The notes under the pieces are model-generated. The model was given only the letters and a program-made list of their open reading frames with translations. It did no database searches and was not told the origin of the DNA. A DNA stretch of 64,000 bases. Origin: Thermus brockianus. GTDB taxonomy: Bacteria; Deinococcota; Deinococci; Deinococcales; Thermaceae. Positions 36,282 through 46,462 of the stretch are shown here, one piece after another; positions within the stretch are counted from its first letter, which is position 1; each line of letters starts with the position of its first letter. The DNA lies in the NCBI RefSeq assembly GCF_001880325.1, contig NZ_CP016312.1, positions 1,922,001 to 1,986,000 on the forward strand, read 5' to 3'. The position numbers were made by a program, and so were the translations under genes.

Positions 36282-37030
36282 CTGCGAAACGCCACCAAAA
36301 AGGCGGTGTGCCCCACCTGCTGGAAGCGGGGATGGGCCACGGGAAGCCGGATTTCCCACTCCCGCCAGCCCACCTCCAAGACCCTCTCCAACCGCAGGGG
36401 AAGCCCCTCCGCCGCCCGCACGGTTTCCAGGACCTGGGTGATGTTGGGGAGGTAGGCCACCAAAAACCGGTCCGGCATCAGGGCTTCCGCCGCCTTAGGG
36501 AGGACCTTCCAGGGCTCCATGAGGTCCAGGGCCACCCCGTGGAAGCTTTCCGGGGCAAGCGCGGCCTCCTCCAAGCCCTGGGCGTGGAAGCGCACGTTTT
36601 CCACCTGCCAGAAGGCCCTAACGTTTTCCTCCGCCTGTTTTAGGTGGTGGGGGCGCTTCTCGTAGCTTTCCACCAGGCCCTCCTTGCCCACCGCCCGGGC
36701 CAGGAAAAGGGTGAGGCCCCCCGAGCCCGTGCCCGCCTCGAGGACCCGCATCCCCGGGGCCAGGTCCAGGAGGGCCACCATGGCGCTGGCGTCCTTGGGG
36801 TAGGTGGGGGTGGCGCTCCGCCGCATGTGGAGGACGTACTCCTCCAGGGTGGGCCGGTGGACGGAGAGGGGTTCCCCCAGGTGGGTTTCCACCACCCCCC
36901 CAGGCCCCGCCCGGAGGATGGCCTCGTGGGAGACGCTTCCCTTATGGTGGTGGAACACCCCCCCAGGCCTCAGGCGCACCAGGAAGGCGCGGCCCTTGGA
37001 GTCTTTGAGGAGAAAAAGCTCGCCTTCCAC
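36266..37030 (-). CDS. trmI: tRNA (adenine-58-N1)-methyltransferase
   Basis: This enzyme of about 254 residues makes m1A58 in tRNA, needed for growth of T. thermophilus at high temperature. The AdoMet motif VLEAGTGSGGLTLFLARAVG, then LDLMEPWKVL and the tail LPVAHPRFQQVGHTAFLVAF closely resemble Thermus TrmI. I place the start at GTG 37030 (EGELFLLKDSKGRAF); GTG 37039 is an alternative. It overlaps rqcH by 16 bases. Confidence 0.94.
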   Translation of the reverse strand: MEGELFLLKDSKGRAFLVRLRPGGVFHHHKGSVSHEAILRAGPGGVVETHLGEPLSVHRPTLEEYVLHMRRSATPTYPKDASAMVALLDLAPGMRVLEAGTGSGGLTLFLARAVGKEGLVESYEKRPHHLKQAEENVRAFWQVENVRFHAQGLEEAALAPESFHGVALDLMEPWKVLPKAAEALMPDRFLVAYLPNITQVLETVRAAEGLPLRLERVLEVGWREWEIRLPVAHPRFQQVGHTAFLVAFRRWKAS

Positions 37031-37040
37031 CCCGCCCACT

Positions 37041-37707
37041 TTAGCGGGCGAGTTCCAGGTAGTCCAGTACCTGGGTGAGGTCAAAGGGGTTGGGCACCAG
37101 GTAGGGTCCGGCCAGGACCGTGGTCGCTGGCTAGGGCGGCGGGCAGGGCCTCGGGGTGGATTTCCGTGAGGGGGAAGTGGCGGTAGCTTATCCGAAGTTC
37201 CCCCTGCGCCGCCCGGGCCTTGAGAGAGGGTAGCACCTCCCGGGCCAGGCGCTGGCAGTAGGGGCACTGGAAGTCGGAGAAGATCCGCAACATCGGCCCC
37301 TTTTCCCCCAGGACGAGGCGGTCTTGGTTCAAGGCGAGGGCTTCCACCCTCCTGGGGGCGAGCCGGGCGCGGAAGGGCTCCGAAAAGGCCAGTTCCAAGA
37401 GGAAGGCCCCTTCCAGGTTCAGGGTAAGGGTGCGCCCCTTAAGGCCGGGGGCGTTTTCCTTGTACCAGGTGAGGAAGGCTTCCGAGAAGGGAAGGCCTGT
37501 GGCCCGGTCCAGAAGCCGTCCCAGGAAGGCGGCGTTTTCGGGACCCTGGTAGCGCACGGCGAGGAGGCGGTTGTTTTGGGTTTCCACCTCTACCTGGGCG
37601 CCCGGGGGAAGGGGGCCCAGGGCCTTTGGAAAGCCTTCCGGGGGCCTGGCGATCTGGGCTAGAGCCAAGCCCCCAAGGAGGCCAAGGAGGGCCCCAAGCC
37701 TCCTCAT
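37041..37707 (-). pseudogene. DsbA-like thioredoxin-fold protein with internal deletion
   Basis: From ATG 37707 the protein has a signal peptide (RRLGALLGLLGGLALA), an N-terminal domain, and the redox motif FSDFQCPYCQRLAREVLPSL. After HFPLTEIHPEALPAALAS (near 37127) the frame shifts and stops at 37081. The expected C-terminus VLAGPYLVPNPFDLTQVLDY (then LELAR, stop 37041-37043) is present in another frame immediately downstream. About 60-70 residues, including the helical insert and cis-Pro loop, are absent, so this is a deletion rather than a simple indel. Confidence 0.85.
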
Positions 37708-38033
37708 ACCTTGAAGAAGCCTTCCACCGGCAGGACGAAGACCACAGCCCCTCCCACCTGCACCTCCACGGGCTGGGCGAGGAAGGGGTCGGGGGCCTCG
37801 GAGAGGGGAAGCCCCCGGGTTACCAGCCGGGTGCGGGTGCGGCACTTCTCCCGGATGAGGTCCAAGACCTCCTCCACCCGCCCGTCCTCCACCCCGATCA
37901 AGAGGGTGGTGTTCCCCTCCCGCAGGAAGCCTCCCGTGGAGGCCAGCTTGGTGGACTGGAGGCCCCGCTCCAACAGGGCCTTGGTGAGGCCGGGGGCGTC
38001 CGTGTCCTGCACGATGGCGATGATGAGCTTCAT
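37704..38033 (-). CDS. DarA/PstA-like PII-type signalling protein
   Basis: The 109-residue protein matches the DUF970/cyclic-di-AMP receptor family: KLIIAIVQDTDAPGLTKALL, then KLASTGGFLREGNTTLLIGV and the final VVFVLPVEGFFKV. Family members form PII-like trimers that bind c-di-AMP in Firmicutes. Whether the Thermus protein binds this nucleotide is not shown. The stop overlaps the dsbA-like start (ATGA). Confidence 0.88.
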   Translation of the reverse strand: MKLIIAIVQDTDAPGLTKALLERGLQSTKLASTGGFLREGNTTLLIGVEDGRVEEVLDLIREKCRTRTRLVTRGLPLSEAPDPFLAQPVEVQVGGAVVFVLPVEGFFKV

Positions 38034-38039
38034 TGCCGC

Positions 38040-41000
38040 CTATTGTACACCCACCCTTAGGTGGCCGTGCCACTCCTGGAGGCTTTTCACCTCTAGGGCC
38101 TTCTCCCGGGCCTTGAGGATGGCCTTGAGGCTCCACCAGGCCCCTTCCAGGGTGGTGATGAAGGGAAGCCCCTTTTCCACGGCGCGCCTCAGCTCGGGGT
38201 GGGGAACGGGGCTGATGAGGAGATCGTATTCCCCATCGCTCAGGCTAAACCCCGCCTCCTGGTAGGCCTTTTGGAGGGCTTCCAGGCGTTCCCGCGCCTC
38301 CGGCCGGAGCCCTTCGCCGATGAAGCGGACCCGGCCCTCCAGGGGCAGCCTCTGCCCGGCGCCCAGTTCCGCCTTGTAGTAGGCCAGGTAGGGGTCCTCG
38401 TCAATCCCCATGCTTTCCCCCGTGGAGCGCATTTCCGGTCCCAGGACAGGGATGACCCCGGGGAACTTGAGCCAGGGGATCACCACCTCCTTCACGGCGT
38501 AGTAGGGGGGCACGGGTTCCGGGTCCTTGACCCCAAGCTCCTTCAGGGTCTTCCCCACAGCGATGAGGGCGGCGAGCTTGGCCAGGGGAACGCCGATGGC
38601 CTTGGAGACGAAGGGCACGGTGCGGCTCGCCCGGGGGTTGGCCTCGAGGACGTACACCTCCTCCCCCAAGACGGCGTACTGGACATTCAATAGCCCCTTC
38701 ACCCCCAGGGCCAAGGCCAGGCGGCGGGTGTAGTCCTTTACCTTGGCCAAGGCCTCGGGGGAGAGGTGCACGGGGGGGAGGACCGTGGCCGAGTCCCCCG
38801 AGTGGACCCCGGCCCGTTCCACGTGCTCCATCACCCCGGCGATCATCACCGCCTCCCCGTCGGAAAGGGCGTCCACGTCCAGCTCCAAGGCCCCTTCCAG
38901 GTAGCGGTCCAGGAGGATGGAGGGTTTTTCCTCCAGGGGCGCATAGACCTCCTCCAGGTAGCGGTGGAGTTCCTCCTCGCTCCAAAGGACCCGCATGGCC
39001 CGCCCCCCCAGGACGTAGCTGGGCCGGGCGAGGAGGGGGAAGCCGAGCTCCTGGGCAAGCCTTAAGGCCTCCTCCGGGGTGGCCGCCACCCGTCCCTCGG
39101 GCTGGGGGATGCCCAAGGCCTGGCAGAGGGCGTGGAACGCCTCCCGGTCCTCCGCCTTGTGGATGGCGGCGTAGGGGGTGCCGAGGAGCCTCACCCCGTG
39201 GGCCTCCAGGCCCTGGGCGAGCTTAAGGGGCGTCTGCCCCCCCAGGGTGGCGATGACCCCGAGGGGCTTTTCGTGCTCCACCAGGTTGAGGACGTCCTCG
39301 AGGGTCAAGGGCTCAAAGTAGAGGCGGTCTGCGGTGTCGTAGTCCGTGGAGACCGTCTCCGGGTTGGAGTTCACCATGAGGGTCTCGTACCCCGCCTCCC
39401 TTAGGGCCCAGACGGCGTGCACCGTGGCGTAGTCAAACTCCACCCCTTGCCCGATGCGGATGGGCCCCGAGCCCAGGATCACCACCTTGGGCTTCGCTGA
39501 GGGCCAGACCTCGTCCTCCTCCTCATAGGTGGAGTAGTGGTAGGGGGTGTAGGCCTCAAACTCGGCGGCGCAGGTGTCCACGGTCTTGTAGACGGGAACC
39601 ACGCCCTGGGCCTTGCGCTCGGCGCGCACCTCCGCCTCCCCCTTGCCCAGAAGCTCCCCTATGCGCCGGTCGGGGAGGCCTAGGGCCTTGTAGAAGCGCC
39701 AGTCCTCCCGGTCCTTGGGGGGATGCTCCTTAAGCCAGGCCTCCGCCTGGGCGATCTCCTTCATCTGGTGGAGGAACCAGGGGTCAATCTTGGTGGCCTC
39801 GTAGAGCTCCTCCACGGGCATGCCCCGCCTCAAAAGCTCCAGCACGGCGTAGATGCGGTCGGGGTTGGGATAGAGCTTCTTCTCCAGGTCCTCCGTGCGC
39901 ACCCCCGCCAAGGCCCGCACGTCCCGCTCCAGCCCCCGGAGGGCCTTAAGAAGCGCCTCCTTGAAGGTGCGGCCCATGGCCATCACCTCCCCCACGGACT
40001 TCATCTGCGTGCCGAGCTCGTCCTTAAGCCCCCCCAGGGTGTTGGGGAGGTCCTGGAACTTCTCAAAGGCGAAGCGGGGAATCTTCACCACCACGTAGTC
40101 AATGGTGGGCTCAAAGGAGGCGGGGGTTTTGCGGGTGATGTCGTTGGGAAGCTCGTCCAGGCGGTAGCCCACCGCCAGAAGGGCGGCGATCTTGGCGATG
40201 GGGAAGCCCGTGGCCTTGGAGGCCAGGGCCGAGGAGCGGGAGACCCGGGGGTTCATCTCAATGACCACCTGGCGGCCCGTCTTGGGGTCCACGGCGAACT
40301 GGATGTTGGACCCCCCCGTGTCCACCCCGATCTCCCTTATCACCGCCTTGGCGGCGTCCCGCATCCTCTGGTACTCGGCGTCGGAGAGGGTTTGGGCCGG
40401 GGCCACGGTGATGGAGTCCCCCGTGTGGACCCCCATGGGGTCCAGGTTCTCGATGCTGGTGATGATGACCACGGTGTCGGCGTGGTCCCGCATCACCTCC
40501 AGCTCAAACTCCTTCCACCCCAAGACCGACTCCTCCACCAAGGCGGTGTGCACGGGGGAGAGGGTGAGGCCCCGCCCCAGGACCTCCACGAGCTCCTTCT
40601 CGTTCCTGGCGATGCCGCCCCCCGTACCCCCCAGGGTGAAGGAGGGGCGCACCACCACGGGGTAGCCCACCTCCCGGGCGAAGTGGAGCCCTTCCTCCAC
40701 GCTCCCCACCATGAGGCCCCGGGGCACCTCGAGGCCGATCTTCCGCATGGCCTTCTGGAACTCCTCCCGGTCCTCCCCCTTCTTAATGGCCTCCGCCTTG
40801 GCCCCGATGAGTTCCACCCCGTAGCGCTCCAGGATGCCCTCTTCATATAGGGCCATGGAGAGGTTCAAGGCGGTCTGGCCCCCCAGGGTGGGGAGGAGGG
40901 CATCGGGGCGCTCCTTGGCCAGAACCCTTTCCAGATACTCCAGGGTTAGGGGCTCCACGTAGGTGCGCTCGGCCAGCTCGGGATCGGTCATGATGGTGGC

Positions 41001-41153
41001 GGGGTTGGAGTTCACCAGGATGGCCTCGTACCCCGCCCCCCTTAAGGCCTTCACCGCTTGGGTGCCGGAGTAGTCAAACTCGGCGGCCTGTCCGATGGTG
41101 ATGGGTCCCGAACCGATGATGAGGATTTTCTTGAGGTCTCTTCTCGGCGGCAT
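38040..41153 (-). CDS. carB: Carbamoyl-phosphate synthase large subunit
   Basis: This 1037-residue enzyme makes carbamoyl phosphate for pyrimidines and arginine. Two homologous ATP-grasp halves are visible: [20 protein letters not shown] with [20 protein letters not shown] in the first, and [20 protein letters not shown] with [20 protein letters not shown] in the second. A C-terminal MGS-like allosteric domain of about 130 residues follows. The start is ATG 41153. It is the first gene of the minus-strand run to 37704, with 6 bases to the DarA-like gene. Confidence 0.97.
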   Translation of the reverse strand: MPPRRDLKKILIIGSGPITIGQAAEFDYSGTQAVKALRGAGYEAILVNSNPATIMTDPELAERTYVEPLTLEYLERVLAKERPDALLPTLGGQTALNLSMALYEEGILERYGVELIGAKAEAIKKGEDREEFQKAMRKIGLEVPRGLMVGSVEEGLHFAREVGYPVVVRPSFTLGGTGGGIARNEKELVEVLGRGLTLSPVHTALVEESVLGWKEFELEVMRDHADTVVIITSIENLDPMGVHTGDSITVAPAQTLSDAEYQRMRDAAKAVIREIGVDTGGSNIQFAVDPKTGRQVVIEMNPRVSRSSALASKATGFPIAKIAALLAVGYRLDELPNDITRKTPASFEPTIDYVVVKIPRFAFEKFQDLPNTLGGLKDELGTQMKSVGEVMAMGRTFKEALLKALRGLERDVRALAGVRTEDLEKKLYPNPDRIYAVLELLRRGMPVEELYEATKIDPWFLHQMKEIAQAEAWLKEHPPKDREDWRFYKALGLPDRRIGELLGKGEAEVRAERKAQGVVPVYKTVDTCAAEFEAYTPYHYSTYEEEDEVWPSAKPKVVILGSGPIRIGQGVEFDYATVHAVWALREAGYETLMVNSNPETVSTDYDTADRLYFEPLTLEDVLNLVEHEKPLGVIATLGGQTPLKLAQGLEAHGVRLLGTPYAAIHKAEDREAFHALCQALGIPQPEGRVAATPEEALRLAQELGFPLLARPSYVLGGRAMRVLWSEEELHRYLEEVYAPLEEKPSILLDRYLEGALELDVDALSDGEAVMIAGVMEHVERAGVHSGDSATVLPPVHLSPEALAKVKDYTRRLALALGVKGLLNVQYAVLGEEVYVLEANPRASRTVPFVSKAIGVPLAKLAALIAVGKTLKELGVKDPEPVPPYYAVKEVVIPWLKFPGVIPVLGPEMRSTGESMGIDEDPYLAYYKAELGAGQRLPLEGRVRFIGEGLRPEARERLEALQKAYQEAGFSLSDGEYDLLISPVPHPELRRAVEKGLPFITTLEGAWWSLKAILKAREKALEVKSLQEWHGHLRVGVQ

Positions 41154-41209
41154 CGCGTACCCGGTGGAAGAGCTTACCACAGGCCGGGGATTTGGCCAAG
41201 GGTTGGTGC

Positions 41210-41250
41210 TAAGTCTATGCAAAAGGAGCGGGTCTAAATGCATAGACTTA
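41210..41250. promoter_or_regulatory. Perfect inverted repeat between carB and the rhodanese gene
   Basis: TAAGTCTATGC (41210-41220) and GCATAGACTTA (41240-41250) form a perfect 11-bp inverted repeat with a 19-base spacer. The repeat is A/T-rich against very GC-rich surroundings and lies between divergent genes, so it is a candidate operator for carB, possibly pyrimidine- or arginine-responsive. Confidence 0.5.
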
Positions 41251-41290
41251 CCACCAGGCCCTCGGCGCCCCCGCCCGCTATACTCAAGCC

Positions 41291-41575
41291 ATGCGCAAGG
41301 TGCGCCCCGAGGAGCTCAAAGCCCTCCTGGCCCAGGGGGTCAAGGTGGTGGACGTGCGCCCCGCTGACCGGAGGACCACCCCCTTGCCCTTCCCCGCCGA
41401 GTGGGTGCCCCTAGAGAAAATCCAAAAGGGAGAGCATAGCCTCCCCAAAGTCCCCCTCCTTTTGGTGTGCGAGAAGGGGCTATTGAGCCAGGTGGCGGCC
41501 CTTTACCTGGAGGCGGAGGGGTACGAGGCCATGAGCCTGGAGGGCGGGCTTCAGGCCTTGACGGAGCCCAAATAG
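41291..41575 (+). CDS. Rhodanese-like domain protein
   Basis: The 94-residue single-domain protein ([20 protein letters not shown], then [20 protein letters not shown] and [14 protein letters not shown]) has the rhodanese active-site loop beginning with Cys in CEKGLLS. It may carry sulfur for tRNA thiolation or cofactor synthesis. It is upstream of the two tRNA genes and divergent from carB. Confidence 0.88.
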   Translation: MRKVRPEELKALLAQGVKVVDVRPADRRTTPLPFPAEWVPLEKIQKGEHSLPKVPLLLVCEKGLLSQVAALYLEAEGYEAMSLEGGLQALTEPK

Positions 41576-41602
41576 CCCCGTAGAATGGCGGATGCTGAGC
41601 GT

Positions 41603-41680
41603 GGTGAGCGTAGCTCAGCTGGTTAGAGCACCGGACTGTGGATCCGGGGGTCGTGGGTTCAAGTCCCATCGCTCACCCCA
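41603..41680 (+). tRNA. tRNA-His (GTG)
   Basis: A complete cloverleaf with anticodon GTG at 41638-41640, a T loop GTTCAAGTC and an encoded CCA. The extra 5' G at 41603 pairs with C73, the tRNA-His identity feature. Confidence 0.97.
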
Positions 41681-41685
41681 AAACC

Positions 41686-41710
41686 ACCACCCCGCGCGGG
41701 GTGGTATTTT
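41686..41710 (+). terminator. Hairpin between tRNA-His and tRNA-Leu
   Basis: A perfect 20-base palindrome (10-bp arms, 41686-41705) is followed by ATTTT. It would terminate the rhodanese/tRNA-His transcript. Confidence 0.75.
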
Positions 41711-41731
41711 AAAGGGGGGCCTCGCCCCCAT

Positions 41732-41816
41732 GCGAGGATGGCGGAACCGGTAGACGCGCCGGACTTAGGATCCGGTGGGGCAACCCGTGCGGGTTCAAGT
41801 CCCGCTCCTCGCACCA
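41732..41816 (+). tRNA. tRNA-Leu (TAG)
   Basis: Acceptor GCGAGGA pairs with TCCTCGC, anticodon TAG lies at 41766-41768, a long class II variable arm follows, and CCA is encoded. The length of 85 bases fits leucine tRNA. Confidence 0.97.
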
Positions 41817-41850
41817 ACCGGGCGGGGCCCCTTCTTGTGCGAGGTGTGGC

Positions 41851-43065
41851 GTGGCGGAGATCCTGGAGCGTTCCGGCTATCGGGTAAGGGTTCGGGTGGA
41901 GGTCCCGGCGGAGAAGGTGGAGGAGAGCTACCAGGCCCTCCTGAAGGACCTGGCCAAGCGGGTGAGGATCCCGGGTTTCCGTCCGGGCAAGGCCCCCCTG
42001 AAGGTGGTGGAGGCCCGTTTGGGCCGCGAGGAGCTTCTTGCCGACCTTAAGGAGCGCCTGGTGGAGGAAACCTACCCCCAGGCGGTGCGGGAGCTGGGCC
42101 TAACCCCGGTGGCCGCCCGGGTGGTGGAGGAGGAGCTTAGGGAAGGGGAGGGCTTCCGCTACGTGGCGGAGGTGGAGAACTACCCCGAGGTGAAGCTCCC
42201 CGACTGGAGGGCCTTCGCCCTGGAGGTACCCTCGCCTCAGGTCACGGAGGAGATGGTGGAAAAGGCCCTGGAGGAGCTTCGCTTCCGCTACGCCGAACTC
42301 GTTCCCGTGGACCGGGAGGCCCAGGAGGGGGACCACGTCTTCGTGCGCACGGAGGAGGGGGCGGAGTTCCCCATTGACCTCTCCAAGGCCCTGCCTCACG
42401 TAAAGGAGGCCCTTTTGGGCAAGCGGGCGGGAAATGTGGTCATGGTCCCCGTCCTGAACGAGCAGGGCGAAAAGGTGCGGGAGGTGCGCACCGAGGTCCT
42501 GGAGGTCAAGACCCTGGAGCTCCCCGAGCTGGACGAGGAGTTCGCCAAGACCCTGGAGGCGGAAAGCCTCGAGGACCTCAAGGCCAAGGTGCGGGAAAGC
42601 CTTGAGCGCCAGGCGGAAGCGGCCTACCAGGAGGCCCGGGAGCGGGCCTTTTTGGAGAAGCTCGCCGAGGGGATGGAGGCGGACATCCCGCCCTCCATGC
42701 TGGAGGCGGAGGAGCGCCACCTCTTGGAGCACCTGGCGGAGGACCTCTACCGCCAGGGGATCGCTCTAGAGGCCTACCTCAAGGCCCTGGAGGAGCGGGG
42801 CGAGCTGGAAAAGTTCAAGGAGGACCTGCGGCAGGAAGCCCTTAAGCGGGTGCGCCGCTCTTTGGCTAAGGAGCGGCTTGCCGAGGAGCTCAAGCCCGAA
42901 CTCACGGAGGAGGAGTGGCAGGCCTACCTGCAGGCGGTGGCCCGCTCCTACGGCGTCGCTGTCCAAGAACTCAAGCGGCAGTTCGGCGAGCGGGGCCTGG
43001 CCCGGCTTAGGGCCGCTTACCTCCAGGACAAGGCGGTGCGCCAGGCCCTGGCGGAACTGGCCTAA
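41851..43065 (+). CDS. tig: Trigger factor
   Basis: This 404-residue ribosome-bound chaperone has the N-terminal ribosome-docking loop [17 protein letters not shown] (residues 43-59), a peptidyl-prolyl isomerase domain reduced in size (about 150-225), and the long helical C-terminal arms. The start is GTG 41851, 35 bases after tRNA-Leu. The gene leads the tig-clpP-clpX cluster, a common arrangement. Confidence 0.95.
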   Translation: MAEILERSGYRVRVRVEVPAEKVEESYQALLKDLAKRVRIPGFRPGKAPLKVVEARLGREELLADLKERLVEETYPQAVRELGLTPVAARVVEEELREGEGFRYVAEVENYPEVKLPDWRAFALEVPSPQVTEEMVEKALEELRFRYAELVPVDREAQEGDHVFVRTEEGAEFPIDLSKALPHVKEALLGKRAGNVVMVPVLNEQGEKVREVRTEVLEVKTLELPELDEEFAKTLEAESLEDLKAKVRESLERQAEAAYQEARERAFLEKLAEGMEADIPPSMLEAEERHLLEHLAEDLYRQGIALEAYLKALEERGELEKFKEDLRQEALKRVRRSLAKERLAEELKPELTEEEWQAYLQAVARSYGVAVQELKRQFGERGLARLRAAYLQDKAVRQALAELA

Positions 43066-43126
43066 GGGGGGCTTGGTGGCCCAGGGGGGATTTTCCCCTG
43101 GGCTTCCCCGTAGAATGGGAAACGGT

Positions 43127-43711
43127 ATGGTCATACCCTACGTCATAGAGCAGACCGCCCGCGGCGAGCGGGTCTACGACATCTACTCCCGTCTCCTCAA
43201 GGACCGGATCATCTTCCTGGGCACCCCCATAGACGCCCAGGTGGCCAACACCGTGGTGGCCCAGCTCCTCTTCCTGGATGCGCAAAACCCCAACCAGGAA
43301 ATCAAGCTCTACATCAACTCCCCTGGGGGGGAGGTGGACGCCGGGCTTGCCATCTACGACACCATGCAGTTCGTGCGGGCCCCGGTTTCCACCATCGTCA
43401 TCGGGCTTGCGGCCAGCATGGCGGCGGTGATCCTGGCCGCCGGGGAGAAGGGCCGCCGCTACGCCCTGCCCCACTCCAAGGTGATGATCCACCAGCCCTG
43501 GGGCGGGGCCCGGGGCACGGCCAGCGACATCGCCATCCAGGCCCAGGAAATCCTCAAGGCCAAGAAGCTTCTGAACGAGATCCTGGCCAAGCACACGGGC
43601 CAGCCCCTGGAAAAGGTGGAGAAGGACACGGACCGGGACTACTACCTCTCGGCGCAGGAAGCTTTGGCGTACGGCCTCATTGACCAGGTGGTGACCCGTG
43701 AGGAAGCCTAG
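43127..43711 (+). CDS. clpP: ATP-dependent Clp protease proteolytic subunit
   Basis: The 194-residue serine peptidase forms the 14-mer chamber. The catalytic Ser is in [14 protein letters not shown] (near residue 97), His in [20 protein letters not shown] (near 122) and Asp in [11 protein letters not shown] (near 171). The start is ATG 43127; a -10-like TAGAAT at 43111-43116 lies only 10 bases upstream, so the mRNA may be nearly leaderless. It overlaps clpX by 14 bases. Confidence 0.96.
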   Translation: MVIPYVIEQTARGERVYDIYSRLLKDRIIFLGTPIDAQVANTVVAQLLFLDAQNPNQEIKLYINSPGGEVDAGLAIYDTMQFVRAPVSTIVIGLAASMAAVILAAGEKGRRYALPHSKVMIHQPWGGARGTASDIAIQAQEILKAKKLLNEILAKHTGQPLEKVEKDTDRDYYLSAQEALAYGLIDQVVTREEA

Positions 43712-44894
43712 ACCCCACTGCAGCTTCTGCGGCCTTCGCCCTCCGGACACGGGAAGGCTTCTGGAAAGCCCCCTGGAGGACGTCTTCATCTGCGAAGACT
43801 GCGTGGCCCGGGCCCAGGAGGTCCTGCGCGGGGAAAGCCACCGGCCCAAAGGCCCAAGCCGCCTGCCCAAACCCCAGGAGATCAAGGCCCACCTGGACCA
43901 GTACGTGGTGGGCCAGGAGGCGGCGAAAAGGGCCTTAAGCGTGGCGGTTTACAACCACTACAAGCGCCTTCTCCATCCCGAGGCGGAGATCGGTAAGGCC
44001 AACATCCTCCTCATCGGCCCCACGGGCACGGGAAAAACCCTCCTGGCCGAGACCCTCGCCCGCTTCTTGGAGGTGCCCTTCGCCATCGCCGACGCCACCA
44101 CCTTGACCGAGGCGGGGTATGTGGGGGAGGACGTGGAGAACGTCATCCTCCGCCTTCTCCAGAACGCCGACTTTGACGTGGAGCGGGCGGAGATGGGCAT
44201 CGTCTACATTGACGAGATTGACAAGATCGCCCGCAAGTCGGAAAACCCCTCCCTCACCCGGGATGTCTCCGGCGAAGGGGTGCAGCAAGCCCTCTTGAAG
44301 ATTATTGAGGGCACCATCGCCAACGTGCCCCCGCAAGGGGGCAGGAAGCACCCCCACCAGGAGTTCATCCCGGTGAACACCAAGAACATCCTTTTCATCC
44401 TGGGCGGGGCCTTTGAGGGCTTGGAGAACATCGTCAAGGCCCGGGTAGGCCGCACCGCCATCGGCTTCACCGGGGACAAGGAGAAGCGGGAAGAGCCCCT
44501 GGAGGTCATCCCCGAGGACCTGGTGAAGTTCGGCATGATCCCCGAGTTCGTGGGCCGGGCTCCCCTCATCGTCCAGCTCCACCCCCTCACGGAGGAGGAC
44601 CTGGTGCGCATCCTCACCGAACCCAAGAACGCCCTGGTGCGGCAGTACCAGGAGCTTTTCCGCATGGAGGGGATAGACCTCCGCTTCACCCCTGCCGCCC
44701 TCAAGGAGGTGGCCCGTAGGGCCCTCAAGCGGGGCACGGGGGCCCGGGGGCTAAGGGCCATCCTGGAGAAGACCATGGTGGACCTGATGTTTGAGGCCCC
44801 GGGGAGCGGGGTGAAGGAGCTCGTCATAGACCTCCCCCACCTGGACAATCCCCTAAAGGCCCTGGAGGAGGCCCGGCTCCGGCAGGCTTCTTAA
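43698..44894 (+). CDS. clpX: ClpX unfoldase
   Basis: This 398-residue AAA+ protein feeds substrates to ClpP. It has the N-terminal zinc finger (CSFCG at residues 7-11 and CEDC at 33-36), Walker [17 protein letters not shown] near 109, Walker [12 protein letters not shown], the ClpP-docking IGF loop ([10 protein letters not shown]) and sensor 2. The start is GTG 43698. It is convergent with pncB, with 2 bases between stops. Confidence 0.97.
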   Translation: MRKPRPHCSFCGLRPPDTGRLLESPLEDVFICEDCVARAQEVLRGESHRPKGPSRLPKPQEIKAHLDQYVVGQEAAKRALSVAVYNHYKRLLHPEAEIGKANILLIGPTGTGKTLLAETLARFLEVPFAIADATTLTEAGYVGEDVENVILRLLQNADFDVERAEMGIVYIDEIDKIARKSENPSLTRDVSGEGVQQALLKIIEGTIANVPPQGGRKHPHQEFIPVNTKNILFILGGAFEGLENIVKARVGRTAIGFTGDKEKREEPLEVIPEDLVKFGMIPEFVGRAPLIVQLHPLTEEDLVRILTEPKNALVRQYQELFRMEGIDLRFTPAALKEVARRALKRGTGARGLRAILEKTMVDLMFEAPGSGVKELVIDLPHLDNPLKALEEARLRQAS

Positions 44895-44896
44895 GC

Positions 44897-46420
44897 CTAG
44901 CCGGAAAGCTGGGCCACCAGGGCTTCCTTGAGGGCGAAAAGCCGCTCGGTGAGCGAAACGTGGTAGATGTGGGGGTTCACCAGGCGGCGCACCCCAGGGT
45001 CCAGCCGGGCCACGTCCCTTTGCCGCCGTTCCCGTAAGGCCTCGAGGGGTACGGGCGGGAAGAGGCGCCTGCCCCGGAAGGCTTCTTCCAGGAGGGGTTC
45101 CAGGGTGAATTCCCCGGGCCTTAGGGTGCGCCTTTTGGTGGGGTCGGTGGGGTGGCGGAGGTGGAGGGGGGTGTCTTCCCGCACCTCCTCGTCAAAGGTG
45201 GCGAGGAGGTCCGCCGTGGCCAGGCCCCGCCCGTCGTAGACGCGGTAGACCTTCTTGTGCCCGGGGTTGAGCACCTTTTCCAAGGAGTCCGAGATCTTGA
45301 TGGCGGGAGCCCAGGTGCCGTTTTCCCGGATGGCCACCAGCTTGTACACCCCCCCGAGGGCTGGGTACCCCCAGGAGACCACCATGCGCGTCCCCACCCC
45401 GTAGACCAGGCGCTTCAGGAGCTTTTCCGGTTCCACCCCGTACCGGGGGGCTTCTTCCAGGATCTGGCTCTTGATCTGCCAGATGACGAGCTCGTCCAGG
45501 TCGCCGGAGAGCACGATGAGGGTGTCGGCAAAGCCCGCCTTGTCCAGTTCCTTGGCCACCTGGATGGCCAGGTAGGCCAGGTCCCCGGAGTCAATCCGCA
45601 CCCCCACGGGCCGGTGCCCCTTGCGCCTTAGCCTCTCAAAGACCTTGAGGGCGTGGGGCAGGCCGGAGTGGAGGGTGTCCACGGTGTCCAGGAGGAGGAT
45701 GGTGTCGTCGGGGAAGACCTCGGCGAAGGCCTGGAAGGCATCCTCCTCGGTGTAGCCCAGGGCCAAGAAGGCTTGGACCAGGCTATGGGCGTGGGTGCCG
45801 GAGGAGGGGAGGCCCAGGAGGTGGGAGAGGCTTACGGCGCTGGAGCGGTTGGCCCCGCCGATGAGGCTTGCCCGGGTGGCGCTTTCCCCTCCCTTGCCCG
45901 GGGCCCGGCGTAGGCCGAACTCCAGGACCACCGCCTCCTCCCCCGCCGCCTCCCGCACCCGGCTCGCCTTGGTGGCGATGAGGGTTTCGTAGTTGATGCG
46001 GTTGAGGAGGGCGGTTTCCAAAAGTTGCGCCTGGAGGAGGGGGCCTTCCACGCTGAGGAGGGGCACCTGGGGGTGGGCCACCCGGCCCTCGGGGAGCGCC
46101 CGCACCGTGAGGCCGGAGAAGCCGCCCACGTCCTTTAGGTAGCGGAGGTAGTCCTCGGCGAAAAGGGGCTTGCCCGAACGGCCCTTGAGGGCTCCGAGGG
46201 CCTCCAGCTCCTCGTTCCCGAAGCGGGCGGTTTCCATCCAGGAAAGGAGGGGGTCCAGGCCGGCGAAGACGGTGTAGCCCGCCTGGTGGGCCCCGTAGTC
46301 CGGGTTTTTCCGGTAGAAGGCCTCAAAGAGGGCCTCCCTTTCGTGAAGCCCCAGGCGGAAGTAGACCTGGCCCATGGTGAGCTGGTAGAGGTCGGTGTAG
46401 AGGATGCCGAAGGGGTCCAT
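44897..46420 (-). CDS. pncB: Nicotinate phosphoribosyltransferase
   Basis: The 507-residue enzyme makes nicotinate mononucleotide in NAD salvage. Family features include [20 protein letters not shown] at the start, [20 protein letters not shown] near residue 180, and [20 protein letters not shown] near 290. It is longer than the E. coli enzyme, as in other Thermus/Bacillus-type proteins. The start is ATG 46420, divergent from metH with only 42 bases between. Confidence 0.94.
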   Translation of the reverse strand: MDPFGILYTDLYQLTMGQVYFRLGLHEREALFEAFYRKNPDYGAHQAGYTVFAGLDPLLSWMETARFGNEELEALGALKGRSGKPLFAEDYLRYLKDVGGFSGLTVRALPEGRVAHPQVPLLSVEGPLLQAQLLETALLNRINYETLIATKASRVREAAGEEAVVLEFGLRRAPGKGGESATRASLIGGANRSSAVSLSHLLGLPSSGTHAHSLVQAFLALGYTEEDAFQAFAEVFPDDTILLLDTVDTLHSGLPHALKVFERLRRKGHRPVGVRIDSGDLAYLAIQVAKELDKAGFADTLIVLSGDLDELVIWQIKSQILEEAPRYGVEPEKLLKRLVYGVGTRMVVSWGYPALGGVYKLVAIRENGTWAPAIKISDSLEKVLNPGHKKVYRVYDGRGLATADLLATFDEEVREDTPLHLRHPTDPTKRRTLRPGEFTLEPLLEEAFRGRRLFPPVPLEALRERRQRDVARLDPGVRRLVNPHIYHVSLTERLFALKEALVAQLSG

Positions 46421-46448
46421 GGGCCTAGCATAGCCCCTCCATTTTGGC

Positions 46449-46462
46449 TACACTAGCGGGAT
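46449..46462 (+). promoter_or_regulatory. Leaderless-type promoter of metH
   Basis: A -10-like TACACT (46449-46454) precedes ATG 46463 by 8 bases. This supports the long metH start and an mRNA with almost no leader. Confidence 0.5.
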
